DNA of 64,000 bases from Campylobacter sp. MG1 (GCF_026616895.1 NZ_JANYME010000005.1:62001-126000), one strand, 5' to 3'. Positions 8,799 through 18,030 are shown, counted from the first letter of the stretch. Notes: generated by a model from the sequence alone, not told the origin. Numbers and translations are program-made.

Positions 8799-10085
8799 TT
8801 AAGCCCCCACTATTTCATCTAAATAATCTTTTATATTAAACATAATCGCATTATTTGCAATTACAGAATCTTCTCTTAATCCATAAAATTCATAATCGCC
8901 TATGATTTTATCTTTTTCATCTCTATAAGGTCTTGGCTTAAATTTATAAATAGGATAAAGGCTAGTTATTCCATTATCATTAATCTTTCCTATTTCGGCT
9001 ATTTCTATAACCCTTCTTGAACCATCATTTAATCTTGCAATTTGCACTATTACATCAACAGCACTTGCCACATTGTAACGAATTGCTGAAATTGGCAAAT
9101 CAAACCCGCTCATCATAACTAAGTTTTCAAGTCTGCTAAGTGCATCTTGTGGGCTATTTGCGTGTAGGGTTGTCATTGAGCCATCATGCCCTGTATTCAT
9201 AGCTTGAAGCATTTCAAATGCTTCACCACCTCTACACTCACCCACAATTATTCTATCAGGTCTCATTCTAAGAGCATTTATTACTAAATCCCTCATACTA
9301 ACTTGCCCACTTTGCTCAACTCCTGCCATTCTAGTTTCTAGTCTTACTAAATGTGGTTGCATTAATTTAAGCTCGGCTGCATCTTCAAGAGTAACAATTC
9401 TTTCATCATTGCTAATATGCTGTGAAAGTGCGTTTAAAAGAGTAGTTTTACCACTACCGGTTCCACCAGAAACAATTATATTGCATCTTGAATATGTAAT
9501 TAATGATAAAAATTTTGCCATCTCTAGCGTCATTGAGCCACCGATTGCTAATTCTTCTAGTGTTTTTGAACTTTTATTAAATTTTCTAATAGATATGCTA
9601 GTCCCATCAAGTGCAATAGGACTAATTACCACATTTAAACGGCTTCCATCAGGAAGTCTTGAATCAACGAGTGGCTGAGCTTCGTCAACCCTTCTTCCCA
9701 TTTTAGCTACCATTCTTTTTGCAATATCTGTTAGTTGGTTATTGTCTAGAAACTCTAAATTACTTTTTTGTAATTTTCCACCTTTTTCTACATAAATATT
9801 ATTAGGGCCATTTACTAAAATATCACTTACACTATCATCTTCCATTAATTCTCTTAAAGGTCCAAGTCCCATAATTTCATCTGTAATTAACTCGGCAATA
9901 TATGAAAAATCCTTAGGAGATAGGTATTTTTTATTTGTAATGCTTACTTTTTTTACTAAAGTTGAAATCTCTTTTAATAAAAGTTGCCTATCGGTAGCTA
10001 ATTCTTCAATCTTATCTAAATCAATAATAGCTAAAGTCTGTTCTCTAATAAATCTAATTTCTTGTTTAAAAGCTACATTATTCAT
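8799..10085 (-). CDS. tadA: Tad secretion ATPase (CpaF/TadA)
   Basis: A 428-residue cytoplasmic hexameric ATPase that powers pilus assembly. Visible motifs are the Walker A GGTGSGKTT at residues 207-215, the Asp-box region VTLEDAAELKL, the Walker B-like RPDRIIVGECRGGEAFEM and the His-box TGHDGSMTTLHANS. The N-terminal domain carries LGPLRELMEDDSVSDILVNG, typical of CpaF. It overlaps tadZ by 4 bases. Confidence 0.97.
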   Translation of the reverse strand: MNNVAFKQEIRFIREQTLAIIDLDKIEELATDRQLLLKEISTLVKKVSITNKKYLSPKDFSYIAELITDEIMGLGPLRELMEDDSVSDILVNGPNNIYVEKGGKLQKSNLEFLDNNQLTDIAKRMVAKMGRRVDEAQPLVDSRLPDGSRLNVVISPIALDGTSISIRKFNKSSKTLEELAIGGSMTLEMAKFLSLITYSRCNIIVSGGTGSGKTTLLNALSQHISNDERIVTLEDAAELKLMQPHLVRLETRMAGVEQSGQVSMRDLVINALRMRPDRIIVGECRGGEAFEMLQAMNTGHDGSMTTLHANSPQDALSRLENLVMMSGFDLPISAIRYNVASAVDVIVQIARLNDGSRRVIEIAEIGKINDNGITSLYPIYKFKPRPYRDEKDKIIGDYEFYGLREDSVIANNAIMFNIKDYLDEIVGA

Positions 10086-11149
10086 ATTTTTCTCTTAAAT
10101 AAACTTAAAGGTTTTTCTTTTATACCAATTACTAGATTTACTAGACTTGATATTGCTTTATTGATTTTTGAAGCACCATTGTTTTTTACTTCTTTTATGC
10201 CAGATTTAAATGGAATTATTAAATCAATTTTTCTTTTTAATAACTCTTCAATATCTCCTATGCTAAGAGTTTTTATAGGGCTTAATTCGTTTAAAACTAA
10301 AATAATTCTTTTAGCTCCTTGATTTACGCTAAGTAAAAAATCATTAGTTTCTAATACTTCTTTGGTTTTTTTAATTGATGCTAGTTCTTTATTTATTACT
10401 AAAACTACACAATCAGAATTTGATAGAGTAAGCTCTATATTTTCTTTGCTCGCATTATAAATACCTTGGTCATATACCATAAAGTTAATTTTATGCTCTG
10501 AGTATTTATTAAATCCTACGAAATTATCTTCAAGTGATTCTTTATATAAACATATTCCTTTATCTTGAAAATATTCTGTATTAAAACTAATATCTGAAAA
10601 TAAATCTATATTAAAAGAACTATTTGCACCTTGCAAAAGTAATGTTTTATTACAAAACCTATCATAAATATTTTTTGCTAGTAAATACGCTATAAAAGAA
10701 GTACCTATGCCACCTTTAGTTCCTAAAACACTAATTTGAATAGAGCTAAAACTTACCTTATTATAATTATGGTCTTCAAGTTCGTAAAATATCTCATTAA
10801 ATTGTGTTTCGTAATGCAAATATCTTAAACCTTTATTCAAAAATTCCTGTCTAATTACAATAGAGTCATTATCTGCAAAAATAATGCAATTAATATCTCT
10901 AGGTAAAATTGTACTTAGTATTTTTATACTTTCTTTTATATCTTTAATCACACCTAAATCAATTATAATAGCTACTAAATTATTGTCCAAATCTTTAGTG
11001 TGTATATCTTTATAATCTTTAAGTAAAATTTTTACATCTAAACCTTTAATGCTCAAATGCTCTTTTATATTTTTTATTCTAATATCATTTAAAGAAATTA
11101 ATAAAATTGATTTTTTTATAATTTTTTCATTTTTATTCTTAAAAAACAT
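10082..11149 (-). CDS. tadZ: TadZ/CpaE-like localisation ATPase
   Basis: 355 residues. Residues about 15-125 form a receiver-like domain. This is followed by a MinD/ParA-type ATPase domain with the deviant Walker A segment GTKGGIGTSFIAYLLA near residue 148. TadZ/CpaE proteins place the Tad machine at the pole. The receiver-like part has Asp residues (IIIDLGVIKD), but whether it accepts phosphate is not clear. The adjoining rcpA end is 10 bases away. Confidence 0.87.
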   Translation of the reverse strand: MFFKNKNEKIIKKSILLISLNDIRIKNIKEHLSIKGLDVKILLKDYKDIHTKDLDNNLVAIIIDLGVIKDIKESIKILSTILPRDINCIIFADNDSIVIRQEFLNKGLRYLHYETQFNEIFYELEDHNYNKVSFSSIQISVLGTKGGIGTSFIAYLLAKNIYDRFCNKTLLLQGANSSFNIDLFSDISFNTEYFQDKGICLYKESLEDNFVGFNKYSEHKINFMVYDQGIYNASKENIELTLSNSDCVVLVINKELASIKKTKEVLETNDFLLSVNQGAKRIILVLNELSPIKTLSIGDIEELLKRKIDLIIPFKSGIKEVKNNGASKINKAISSLVNLVIGIKEKPLSLFKRKI

Positions 11150-11159
11150 TATTTTCTCC

Positions 11160-12575
11160 TTATTTTATAAAACCAATATTAGAAATAAATTCATTTAACT
11201 CAGTTTCTTTTAAAACAGAACTTTGAATATTGTTGATATTAAGCAAAGATCCAACTAAAGTTTTTTTATGGATACTTGGCACTTGAACATATTCTTGTGC
11301 AACTGGCTTTGTAAGACTTATAGTCATTACTACTAAAAGCTCTGTTTTTGACCTAGTTTTTGAATTTTTCTTAAATGCTCCACCTAAAATTGGTATATCT
11401 CCAAGCCCGGCAATACCCCTTAGATTTTCAATATCACGCTCATCAATAAGCCCACCTAATATAAAACTATCCCCATCGGCAAGCTCTACTACACTTTGGG
11501 TTCTTCTTTTTTTGATATTTGCCGTGCTTGTAGTTTTACCTTCAACTACACTTGCAATATCACTTACTTCTTGAGCTATATTTAAAACTATCCTATCTTT
11601 GCTATAAACTTTAGGCTGAACTGTAAGCGAAATACCATAATCAATAGGAGTTTGAGGATTAATTTCTGTAACACCATTACTTGCTATTGTCATTCCTGTC
11701 GGAGTATATTGAGAAGTTACTTGAAATGTAGCACTCTCGCCACTAATAACTGAAATATTTGGTTGTGCTAAAATTCTAGCTACATTTTCATCTTTTATGG
11801 CATCAATAATTGATGTAATTCCTATTGTTTTAAGATTAGAAGATAAAGAATGTAATTGTGAATTAACAATTGGAATTTCAAAATGCCCATTATTAAAATC
11901 AATTCCTAATTTTTCTACAATTGATTTTTCTACATCTGCAATTATAAGTTTTACATTTACTTGCTTTGGGGCTAATACTTCTAAATCATCTACTAATCCA
12001 TCAATGGTTATTTTTTCTAAAAAATCTAAATTTTCACTACCATCTCTTGTAATATCTACACCTGTATTTGAAGTTTTAGAAATATTTTGTTTTTTAATTT
12101 TATCAGATTTTATATTTAATCCTAAAGCCGTTGCTGCTGTTAAATAAGCCTTATCTCTACTTTCTAAATTAGGCACTACCCCACTTATAATATAGCCTTT
12201 TTTTGAACTTGAATTACCATTTTCTTCTATAGATAATTTTTCAAGTTTTATTTTTGAATCAGGATTTTGCCTTTCAATTAATCTTGCAATTTTTACTAAA
12301 TTTGGACTTTCCGTATCAATATTAGCACTTATATTTAAAATTATGTTATCACCATTTTCACCAAAAGCTTTAATTTCAGCATATCCATTTGCCTTTGAAA
12401 AAACAGCTAAAGTTGTAAAATTAATAACTTGATAATCAAGAACTTTTGGCTCACTTGCAAATACTGTTGAAATTTTTTCTTTAGTATTGAAAACCTTTGA
12501 TTCACCTGGTTTTAATGTCAAATAACTTGCATTTAATAATGTTAAACAACAAAATAAAAATATAATAATTCTCAT
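11160..12575 (-). CDS. rcpA: Tad outer-membrane secretin (RcpA/CpaC)
   Basis: 471 residues with a Sec signal peptide (cleavage near LLNASY). Next come a pilus-associated N-terminal domain (LKPGESKVFNTKEKISTV), a BON-like segment (SRDKAYLTAATALG) and the secretin core with VELADGDSFILGGLIDERD and GDIPILGGAFKKNSK. The core forms the outer-membrane channel for the pilus. No rcpB follows it, so a separate accessory outer-membrane protein is absent or encoded elsewhere. Confidence 0.93.
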   Translation of the reverse strand: MRIIIFLFCCLTLLNASYLTLKPGESKVFNTKEKISTVFASEPKVLDYQVINFTTLAVFSKANGYAEIKAFGENGDNIILNISANIDTESPNLVKIARLIERQNPDSKIKLEKLSIEENGNSSSKKGYIISGVVPNLESRDKAYLTAATALGLNIKSDKIKKQNISKTSNTGVDITRDGSENLDFLEKITIDGLVDDLEVLAPKQVNVKLIIADVEKSIVEKLGIDFNNGHFEIPIVNSQLHSLSSNLKTIGITSIIDAIKDENVARILAQPNISVISGESATFQVTSQYTPTGMTIASNGVTEINPQTPIDYGISLTVQPKVYSKDRIVLNIAQEVSDIASVVEGKTTSTANIKKRRTQSVVELADGDSFILGGLIDERDIENLRGIAGLGDIPILGGAFKKNSKTRSKTELLVVMTISLTKPVAQEYVQVPSIHKKTLVGSLLNINNIQSSVLKETELNEFISNIGFIK

Positions 12576-13348
12576 TTACCATCTCCTCTTAATTCTTTTA
12601 CATGTTCTTTTACCAATATTTTTTCAGCAGAAAAACTTTCTTTACTATTTTTATCAGCAGGAAAAATATAAAAATGCCCTAAATTTTCTATAGCATAGAT
12701 AGTTTTAACATCATTTGCACTCATTTGTAAAATTACTTGATTTTCTCCATTTGAATTATTTTTATTTAAAATTCTTTTATCTTTAAAAAATAATACTAGA
12801 TTAATTAAGTTTGCATTTTCTTTATTTGCTTTATTTAAATTATCACTTCTTGTAACAATGCCTGAATCTTGACTTTTTGTTTTCTCTTCATATTTAAAAT
12901 AAACATCAACATTCTCTCCTTTTTTAATATCTTTTAATATATTAATTTCACGTTCATTCAAATTAAATATAAATGCTAACTCACCATCTACTGATATATC
13001 AAGTGAATCGTCTAAAATGCCACCTTTTAATAAATCTTCATATCTTAAAATACTTTTTGCATTTAAATCTTTATTTAAAGAAAAACCACCGTTAATAATA
13101 AAATCTATATTTTTATCAATAATTAAAGAATCTTTTAAGTAATCAATATTTAATTCTTTATTTTCAACCTTTATATCACCATTTTTTAAAATTTCTCCTT
13201 TTTTAATATCTTTTGATAATACTAAAACACTATGTATTTCTTTTTTAACTTTATTATCATTAGATGTATTTTGCTTTTGATTAATAATCCCAAAACTAGA
13301 GATTACAATAATCATTATTGATAAAATAATAATTAACTTTGAATTCAT
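12572..13348 (-). CDS. rcpC: RcpC/CpaB-like pilus assembly protein
   Basis: 258 residues from the ATG at 13348, which has AAAGG 6 bases upstream; the in-frame TTG two codons earlier overlaps the tadV stop and is less likely. A signal anchor (IIILSIMIIVISSFGI) is followed by a SAF-like domain (VLVLSKDIKKGEILKNGDI), the hallmark of CpaB/RcpC, thought to contact the secretin. The C-terminal part (NLINLVLFFKDKRIL, VILQMSANDVKTIYAIENLG) matches the family's second domain. Confidence 0.87.
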   Translation of the reverse strand: MNSKLIIILSIMIIVISSFGIINQKQNTSNDNKVKKEIHSVLVLSKDIKKGEILKNGDIKVENKELNIDYLKDSLIIDKNIDFIINGGFSLNKDLNAKSILRYEDLLKGGILDDSLDISVDGELAFIFNLNEREINILKDIKKGENVDVYFKYEEKTKSQDSGIVTRSDNLNKANKENANLINLVLFFKDKRILNKNNSNGENQVILQMSANDVKTIYAIENLGHFYIFPADKNSKESFSAEKILVKEHVKELRGDGK

Positions 13349-13350
13349 AA

Positions 13351-13770
13351 TCAACCTTTAAAATATAGTTCATAAAAAATAATTATATGGCTAGTAGCTA
13401 TTGCTGGGGCATAAGGAACGCTTTTATTTTTAAAAAATAGCAAAACAAATATCCCAATAAAACAGCCAAAAACCGACATTAAAAATAAAAAATCAATCAA
13501 ATTTTCTTCCCTAACGCAAAGCAAATAAACGCAAATAAGCTTTACATCAGCAGCTCCAAAAAACTTAATTTTCCATAATAAAAAGCCCACTAATAAAGCA
13601 TATAAACTAAATTTATAATTTAATTCATACTCAAATAAAAATGAGGCAACTACACACAAAACTAAAGCAATCAAAACTTGATAATTGCTAACTTCTCTTT
13701 TTTTAAAATCTGTAAAAAAAATAGTAATCAAAAGTAAGATAAACCCACCTAAAATTATATTATTTGCCAC
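13351..13770 (-). CDS. tadV: Tad prepilin peptidase TadV/CpaA
   Basis: A 139-residue type IV prepilin peptidase-like enzyme with about five membrane helices. Both catalytic aspartates are visible: FTDFKKREVSN near residue 21 and FFGAADVKLI near residue 75, the GxxD motif. It should process Flp and the TadE/F pseudopilins. It is short because the family lacks the N-methylation domain. It overlaps flp by 11 bases. Confidence 0.92.
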   Translation of the reverse strand: MANNIILGGFILLLITIFFTDFKKREVSNYQVLIALVLCVVASFLFEYELNYKFSLYALLVGFLLWKIKFFGAADVKLICVYLLCVREENLIDFLFLMSVFGCFIGIFVLLFFKNKSVPYAPAIATSHIIIFYELYFKG

Positions 13771-13981
13771 TTTCTTCCTTGGTTATTGTAAGGGCATCTT
13801 GAATACTTTTAAATGAATCTTTTATCTTGCTTATAAGACCATCGTCACCACTACCTAAAACCAAAAATAACATTGCAGAAATTGCAACAGCAATAAGTGC
13901 ATATTCAATAGCAGTAACACCTTTAGTGTCCTTAATAAAAACTAAAAATTTACAATATGTTTTAATAATAAATTGATTCAT
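13760..13981 (-). CDS. flp: Flp-type major pilin
   Basis: A 73-residue prepilin with a 20-residue basic leader. The processing motif is KG/VTAIEYALIAVAISA with Glu at +5 and Tyr at +6 of the mature pilin, the signature of Flp pilins. The mature C-terminus is only about 30 residues, polar, with no cysteines. AAGGATAAAAT precedes the ATG. First gene of the Tad locus; the only pilin gene in view. Confidence 0.95.
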   Translation of the reverse strand: MNQFIIKTYCKFLVFIKDTKGVTAIEYALIAVAISAMLFLVLGSGDDGLISKIKDSFKSIQDALTITKEESGK

Positions 13982-14128
13982 ATTTTATCCTTAAAATGAG
14001 ATTTAAAGTTTCTATTTTATTTTTATAAACTAAATTTAATCTTAAAATCATTATCAAAATAAAAAATTTTAATTATTATTATTTTTATTAAAATTTAATA
14101 TTTTTTTTATTATATATTTATTTAAAAC
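13982..14128 (-). promoter_or_regulatory. flp: Probable promoter region of the Tad locus
   Basis: About 147 AT-rich bases between the eptC end and flp. No gene was found, so the Tad operon promoter most likely lies here. A 9-mer matching half of a Fur-type site (GATAATGAT on the minus strand, 14047-14055) is present but the second half is not, so iron control is only a suggestion. Confidence 0.4.
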
Positions 14129-15565
14129 TTAGTCATAATTTAATTCATTTGAAAATATTCTTTTTCTTTCTTTATCATATTTATCATTAATAATACTACG
14201 ACTCAATTCAAATTCTTTTGTATCAATATCTGCAATATCACAAATTAAATGTATTAAATCATCGCTCATAAAAGGTAAATCTTTAGCTTTATTTAAATCT
14301 TTTAATAGTTTTTTATGATTTTCTTCAAAAGAATTTGAATAAAGGATTATAAAAGGTATTTCGGCAGTAATTTTATCTAAAATATGCCCTAAAACAGATT
14401 TGCTTTTATCATCATATAAGCTTTCAGCATGGTCGCTTAAATAAATTATCAAACTATCATCATTTTTAAATATATCATAAATATTTTGAATTATATAATC
14501 AGTATAAAGTATGGAATTATAATATTCTGCTATGCTTTTTTTATCGCTTATATTAGTTTTAATATCGCTTTCATTAAATTTTGCAAATTCTTTAGGATAG
14601 CGTTTTTTATAATTTCCGTGATTTCCTAAAAGATGAATTACTATGAAATTATTATCACTTAATTTTAGGTTTTTAATAATAGGCAATAAAACCCCATCAT
14701 ATTTTGCATAACTTAAAGTATCGCTAGAGCTCATATATTTATTTGTAAAATAAGAAAAATCACTCATAATACCAACACTAGCGGCATTATTTCCCCATTC
14801 GCTAATATAGTCTTGATTAGATATCCAAAAGGTTTTGTAATTTGCTAATTTGAATAAATTAATAATGTCTAAATTCTCATAAAATTTTCTTTCACTTAAA
14901 TTATCTAAATTAGCAAAATTAAGTAATACACTCATTACTGGATTTGTAGAAGCATAAGGGGCAATAACATCAGAATAAATTATTTTATTTTTTATATTTA
15001 TTAGATTAGGTGTGGTGTTTAATCCTTGCCCGTAGTCTTGATAAGCACTTCTTCTTGAGCTTTCTCCTATTATTAAAACTATATTTTTTATGTTTTCATT
15101 AGCTTTTAATTTTTCGTGATTATTAGCAATTTTTAAATAACTCTCTTGCATTATTTTAGAATTAATCAAAATATCATCTGTATAAATTAATTCTTTATTA
15201 AATTTAATAAAAGGAATATTTATATATCTACTAAAATCATATTTAATAGCTCTTCTTAAATCATTCCCAAAGCAAACTACAAATATTAAAATAATAAAAG
15301 CTATGTTTAATTTGTTATTTATCTTTATATTTATTTTAATTTTTAATAAAATTAAAGCCACAATCATAAAAATTAAAATTCCAAAGAATTTAAAATTAAT
15401 ATATATTGATACAAACTCAATACTTTCAGCCATATTTGTATTTAAAAATGCTTCTAAGAAACTTGGATTTAAAAAATTATTAAAATTAATTACTAAAAAA
15501 GATTGAATAAAGATTACAAAGAAATTATAAATTATTAAAAATCTTAAAATCCACCCCCCCCCCAT
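14129..15565 (-). CDS. eptC: Phosphoethanolamine transferase, C-terminal part separated by a frameshift at a G-tract
   Basis: 478 codons open, beginning at an ATG inside the poly-G tract that has no ribosome site. It is the body of an EptA/EptC-family enzyme, which transfers phosphoethanolamine from phosphatidylethanolamine to lipid A or other surface targets in the periplasm. Seen: about three more membrane helices, then the sulfatase-like domain with IGESSRRSAYQDYG at residues 166-179, GLNTTPNL, STNPVMSVLLNFANL and the metal-site YLSDHAESL. The usual nucleophile Thr after GE is Ser here, so the nucleophile is Ser169 or Ser170. With 9 or 12 Gs it would join the upstream piece into one product (about 550 residues with 9); with the 10 Gs present it is OFF. 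Confidence 0.85.
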   Translation of the reverse strand: MGGGWILRFLIIYNFFVIFIQSFLVINFNNFLNPSFLEAFLNTNMAESIEFVSIYINFKFFGILIFMIVALILLKIKINIKINNKLNIAFIILIFVVCFGNDLRRAIKYDFSRYINIPFIKFNKELIYTDDILINSKIMQESYLKIANNHEKLKANENIKNIVLIIGESSRRSAYQDYGQGLNTTPNLINIKNKIIYSDVIAPYASTNPVMSVLLNFANLDNLSERKFYENLDIINLFKLANYKTFWISNQDYISEWGNNAASVGIMSDFSYFTNKYMSSSDTLSYAKYDGVLLPIIKNLKLSDNNFIVIHLLGNHGNYKKRYPKEFAKFNESDIKTNISDKKSIAEYYNSILYTDYIIQNIYDIFKNDDSLIIYLSDHAESLYDDKSKSVLGHILDKITAEIPFIILYSNSFEENHKKLLKDLNKAKDLPFMSDDLIHLICDIADIDTKEFELSRSIINDKYDKERKRIFSNELNYD

Positions 15566-15782
15566 AAGGGATTTTAGATTTTAGAATATAGATTAGAAAA
15601 TATACAAATAAGATTATAAAAATTAGTGTAACTGAAGTAGATTTTATATATTTTAAATCTTGAATAATTCCTTGATTTATATTCTTATTAGAAAACAACA
15701 CTAAGCAAAAAATATTGCTTAGTGTAAAATATAAAAATATTCCAAAATGCTTTAAAACAAATTCAGTAAAATTATTCTTCAT
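15525..15782 (-). CDS. eptC: Phosphoethanolamine transferase, N-terminal part (phase OFF product)
   Basis: An 85-residue reading frame with two membrane helices that is the true beginning of the transferase. It reads through the 10-G tract as KIPYGGGVDFKIFNNL and stops 13 codons after the tyrosine. Up to the tract (residue 73) it supplies the first helices of the EptC membrane domain. It overlaps the TerC-family gene by 11 bases, suggesting translational coupling. The product as sequenced would lack the catalytic domain. Confidence 0.8.
   Translation of the reverse strand: MKNNFTEFVLKHFGIFLYFTLSNIFCLVLFSNKNINQGIIQDLKYIKSTSVTLIFIILFVYFLIYILKSKIPYGGGVDFKIFNNL
15554..15563 (-). repeat. eptC: 10-base poly-G phase-variation tract in eptC
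   Basis: Ten consecutive C on the plus strand (G on the coding strand). After the TAT codon the number of Gs must be divisible by three to stay in frame with the following TGG; ten is one too many. Slippage to 9 or 12 restores the enzyme. Confidence 0.9.
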
Positions 15783-16485
15783 CTTTAGCCTTTTTTAAAA
15801 TATTTAAAATAGTTGCGATTAGCGAAAAACCAAGTGCTGAATAAATATAAGCTTTATCTACATGAAGTCCTAAACCTTCAACAATTAAAACTCCACCTAC
15901 AAGTACTAAAAATAACAATGCAAGCATTTTAAGCTCATAAAATCTATCAACAATATCACTAATAAATTTAGAAGCAAACATCATAAATAAAACGGCAATT
16001 ATCACAGCTGTTACCATTATTGACAAATCATTAGCAATTCCTACAGCAGTAATTACACTATCTAGCGAAAATACTATATCAATTAAAGCTATTTCAATTA
16101 TCACAATAAAAAAATTTGCACTTGCTTTAAATTCTTTTTCTTCATGTTCATCTTTATACATTTCAAAAATTTCTTTTATAGATTTAAAAACTAAAAATAT
16201 ACCACCACCTAATAAAACTAAATCTCTTCCACTAATTTCATTACCAAATACAATAAATAAAGGTTTAGTAAGTTTAGTAAGCCAAAAAATACTAAATAAA
16301 AGTGCTATACGAGTTAACATAGCAAAACCAAGACCTAGAATTCGCCCACGATTTTGCAAATGTTTAGGTAACTTAGATACTAATATAGTTAAAAATATGA
16401 TATTATCGATACCTAATACAATTTCAAGCAATGTTAAAGTTAAAAAACTAAGCCATCCCTCAATAGAAAACAACCATTCAAACAT
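15772..16485 (-). CDS. TerC-family integral membrane protein
   Basis: 237 residues with about seven membrane helices. The family motifs EIVLGIDNIIFL (residues about 21-32) and DIVFSLDSVITAVG (about 135-148) carry the paired intramembrane acidic residues thought to bind metal ions. TerC-type proteins are linked to manganese or calcium export and metal loading of exoenzymes. It overlaps the metal-dependent phosphoethanolamine transferase by 11 bases, which may be functionally meaningful (inference). It is divergent from aspA. Confidence 0.88.
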   Translation of the reverse strand: MFEWLFSIEGWLSFLTLTLLEIVLGIDNIIFLTILVSKLPKHLQNRGRILGLGFAMLTRIALLFSIFWLTKLTKPLFIVFGNEISGRDLVLLGGGIFLVFKSIKEIFEMYKDEHEEKEFKASANFFIVIIEIALIDIVFSLDSVITAVGIANDLSIMVTAVIIAVLFMMFASKFISDIVDRFYELKMLALLFLVLVGGVLIVEGLGLHVDKAYIYSALGFSLIATILNILKKAKDEE

Positions 16486-16522
16486 AAATATCCTTAATTA
16501 ATTTTTAGTTATAAACTTATCC

Positions 16523-16528
16523 TATAAT
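16523..16528 (+). promoter_or_regulatory. aspA: -10 box for aspA
   Basis: A perfect TATAAT lies about 56 bases upstream of the aspA ATG, leaving a leader of roughly 50 bases that ends in AAAGGAG. No clear -35 is seen, as is common in Campylobacter. Confidence 0.6.
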
Positions 16529-16583
16529 ATTAATTGAAAAAATTAACAAATTTATCCTAAATAAAAGGATTAAAGGAGATTTA

Positions 16584-17984
16584 ATGAGAAAAGAACACGA
16601 TTTTATTGGTGAACTAGAAATTGCTGATAATTGTTATTACGGTGTACAAACATTAAGGGCTGTACAAAATTTTGATATCTCAGGAAAACGCATTAAAGAT
16701 TTTCCAAGGTTTATTACTTCTTTTGCTAAAGTAAAAAAAGCAGCTGCATTAGCAAATCACGAACTAAAATTAATTAGTGATGAAATTAAAAATGCTATTT
16801 GTTTTGCTTGTGATGAATTAATAGCTGGAAAATATCAAGACCAATTTATTGTAGATATGATTCAAGGTGGTGCAGGAACTTCTACAAATATGAATGCAAA
16901 TGAAGTTATAGCAAATATAGCACTTGAATATATGGGGCATAAAAAAGGTGAATATGAATATTGTCATCCAAACGACCATGTAAATTTATCTCAAAGCACA
17001 AATGATGCATATCCAACAAGTATTCGTGTAGCTTTATATGATTATTTAGGCGATTTAATGGATGCTATGGAGTATCTTAGAAAATCTTATGAAAAAAAAG
17101 CAATTGAATTTAAAGATATTATAAAAATGGGTAGAACCCAGCTTCAAGATGCCGTTCCTATGACTTTAGGGAGAGAATTTCAAACATTTGCTGCTATGAT
17201 AGGTGCTGATATAAAAAGAGTAAATAGTGCTAGAGAACAAATCTTAGAAGTAAATTTAGGTGCTACTGCTATTGGAACTGGAATTAATTCTCACCCTAAT
17301 TATCCACCAATAGTCGCTAAATATTTACAACAAATTACAGGTGCAAATTTCGTAATAGCAGATGATTTAATAGAAGCTACTCAAGATACAAGTGCATTTG
17401 TTCAAATTAGTGGGGTTTTAAAAAGAGTTTCAACAAAACTTAGCAAAGTTTGCAATGACTTAAGATTACTTTCTAGTGGTCCAAAATGTGGCTTAAATGA
17501 AATTAACTTACCAAAAATGCAACCAGGCTCATCAATTATGCCAGGTAAGGTAAATCCAGTTATCCCTGAAGTGGTAAATCAAGTATGCTATTATGTAATC
17601 GGTGCTGATGTTAGCGTTACTTTAGCTTGCGAGGGCGGACAATTACAATTAAATGTATTTGAACCACTTGCAGCATATAGTTTATTACATAGTATTTGTA
17701 TGCTAGAGCGTGCTATGAAAACATTAGCTGATAAATGTATAGATGGAATCACGGCTAATAAAGAAATTTGTGAAAATTTCGTAATGAATAGCGTTGGAAT
17801 TGTAACCGCACTAAATCCTTATATAGGCTATGAAAATAGTGCAAGTATTGCAAAAGTTGCACTAAAAACTGGTGCAAGAGTTTATGATTTAGTTTTAGAG
17901 CGTAAATTAATGGATAAAGAAAAACTTGATAAGATTTTAAGCCCTGAATTTATGCTTAAACCTCATATGGGCGAAGTGAAATAA
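16584..17984 (+). CDS. aspA: Aspartate ammonia-lyase
   Basis: A 466-residue cytoplasmic enzyme of the fumarase/aspartase superfamily converting aspartate to fumarate and ammonia, feeding fumarate respiration and the TCA cycle in amino-acid-using campylobacters. The signature loop GSSIMPGKVNPVIPEVVNQV is near residues 315-334; TSTNMNANEV and the HPNDHVNLSQSTND block are present. AspA is favoured over FumC by the N-terminus (DFIGELEIADNCYYGVQTLRA) and length. AAAGGAG precedes the ATG, and a strong hairpin follows the stop. Confidence 0.95.
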   Translation: MRKEHDFIGELEIADNCYYGVQTLRAVQNFDISGKRIKDFPRFITSFAKVKKAAALANHELKLISDEIKNAICFACDELIAGKYQDQFIVDMIQGGAGTSTNMNANEVIANIALEYMGHKKGEYEYCHPNDHVNLSQSTNDAYPTSIRVALYDYLGDLMDAMEYLRKSYEKKAIEFKDIIKMGRTQLQDAVPMTLGREFQTFAAMIGADIKRVNSAREQILEVNLGATAIGTGINSHPNYPPIVAKYLQQITGANFVIADDLIEATQDTSAFVQISGVLKRVSTKLSKVCNDLRLLSSGPKCGLNEINLPKMQPGSSIMPGKVNPVIPEVVNQVCYYVIGADVSVTLACEGGQLQLNVFEPLAAYSLLHSICMLERAMKTLADKCIDGITANKEICENFVMNSVGIVTALNPYIGYENSASIAKVALKTGARVYDLVLERKLMDKEKLDKILSPEFMLKPHMGEVK

Positions 17985-17990
17985 TATTTA

Positions 17991-18030
17991 AAAAATGCTA
18001 AATTTCAATGCTGAAATTTAGCATTTTAAT
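17991..18030 (+). terminator. aspA: aspA terminator
   Basis: A perfect 15-bp inverted repeat (17992-18006 pairing with 18013-18027) with a 6-base loop AATGCT directly follows the aspA stop. The 3' arm ends in TTTT. Confidence 0.8.

Noticed and set aside
14047-14055. Fur box upstream of flp
   Set aside because: Only one half-site is present; noted in the promoter entry but not claimed as a site.
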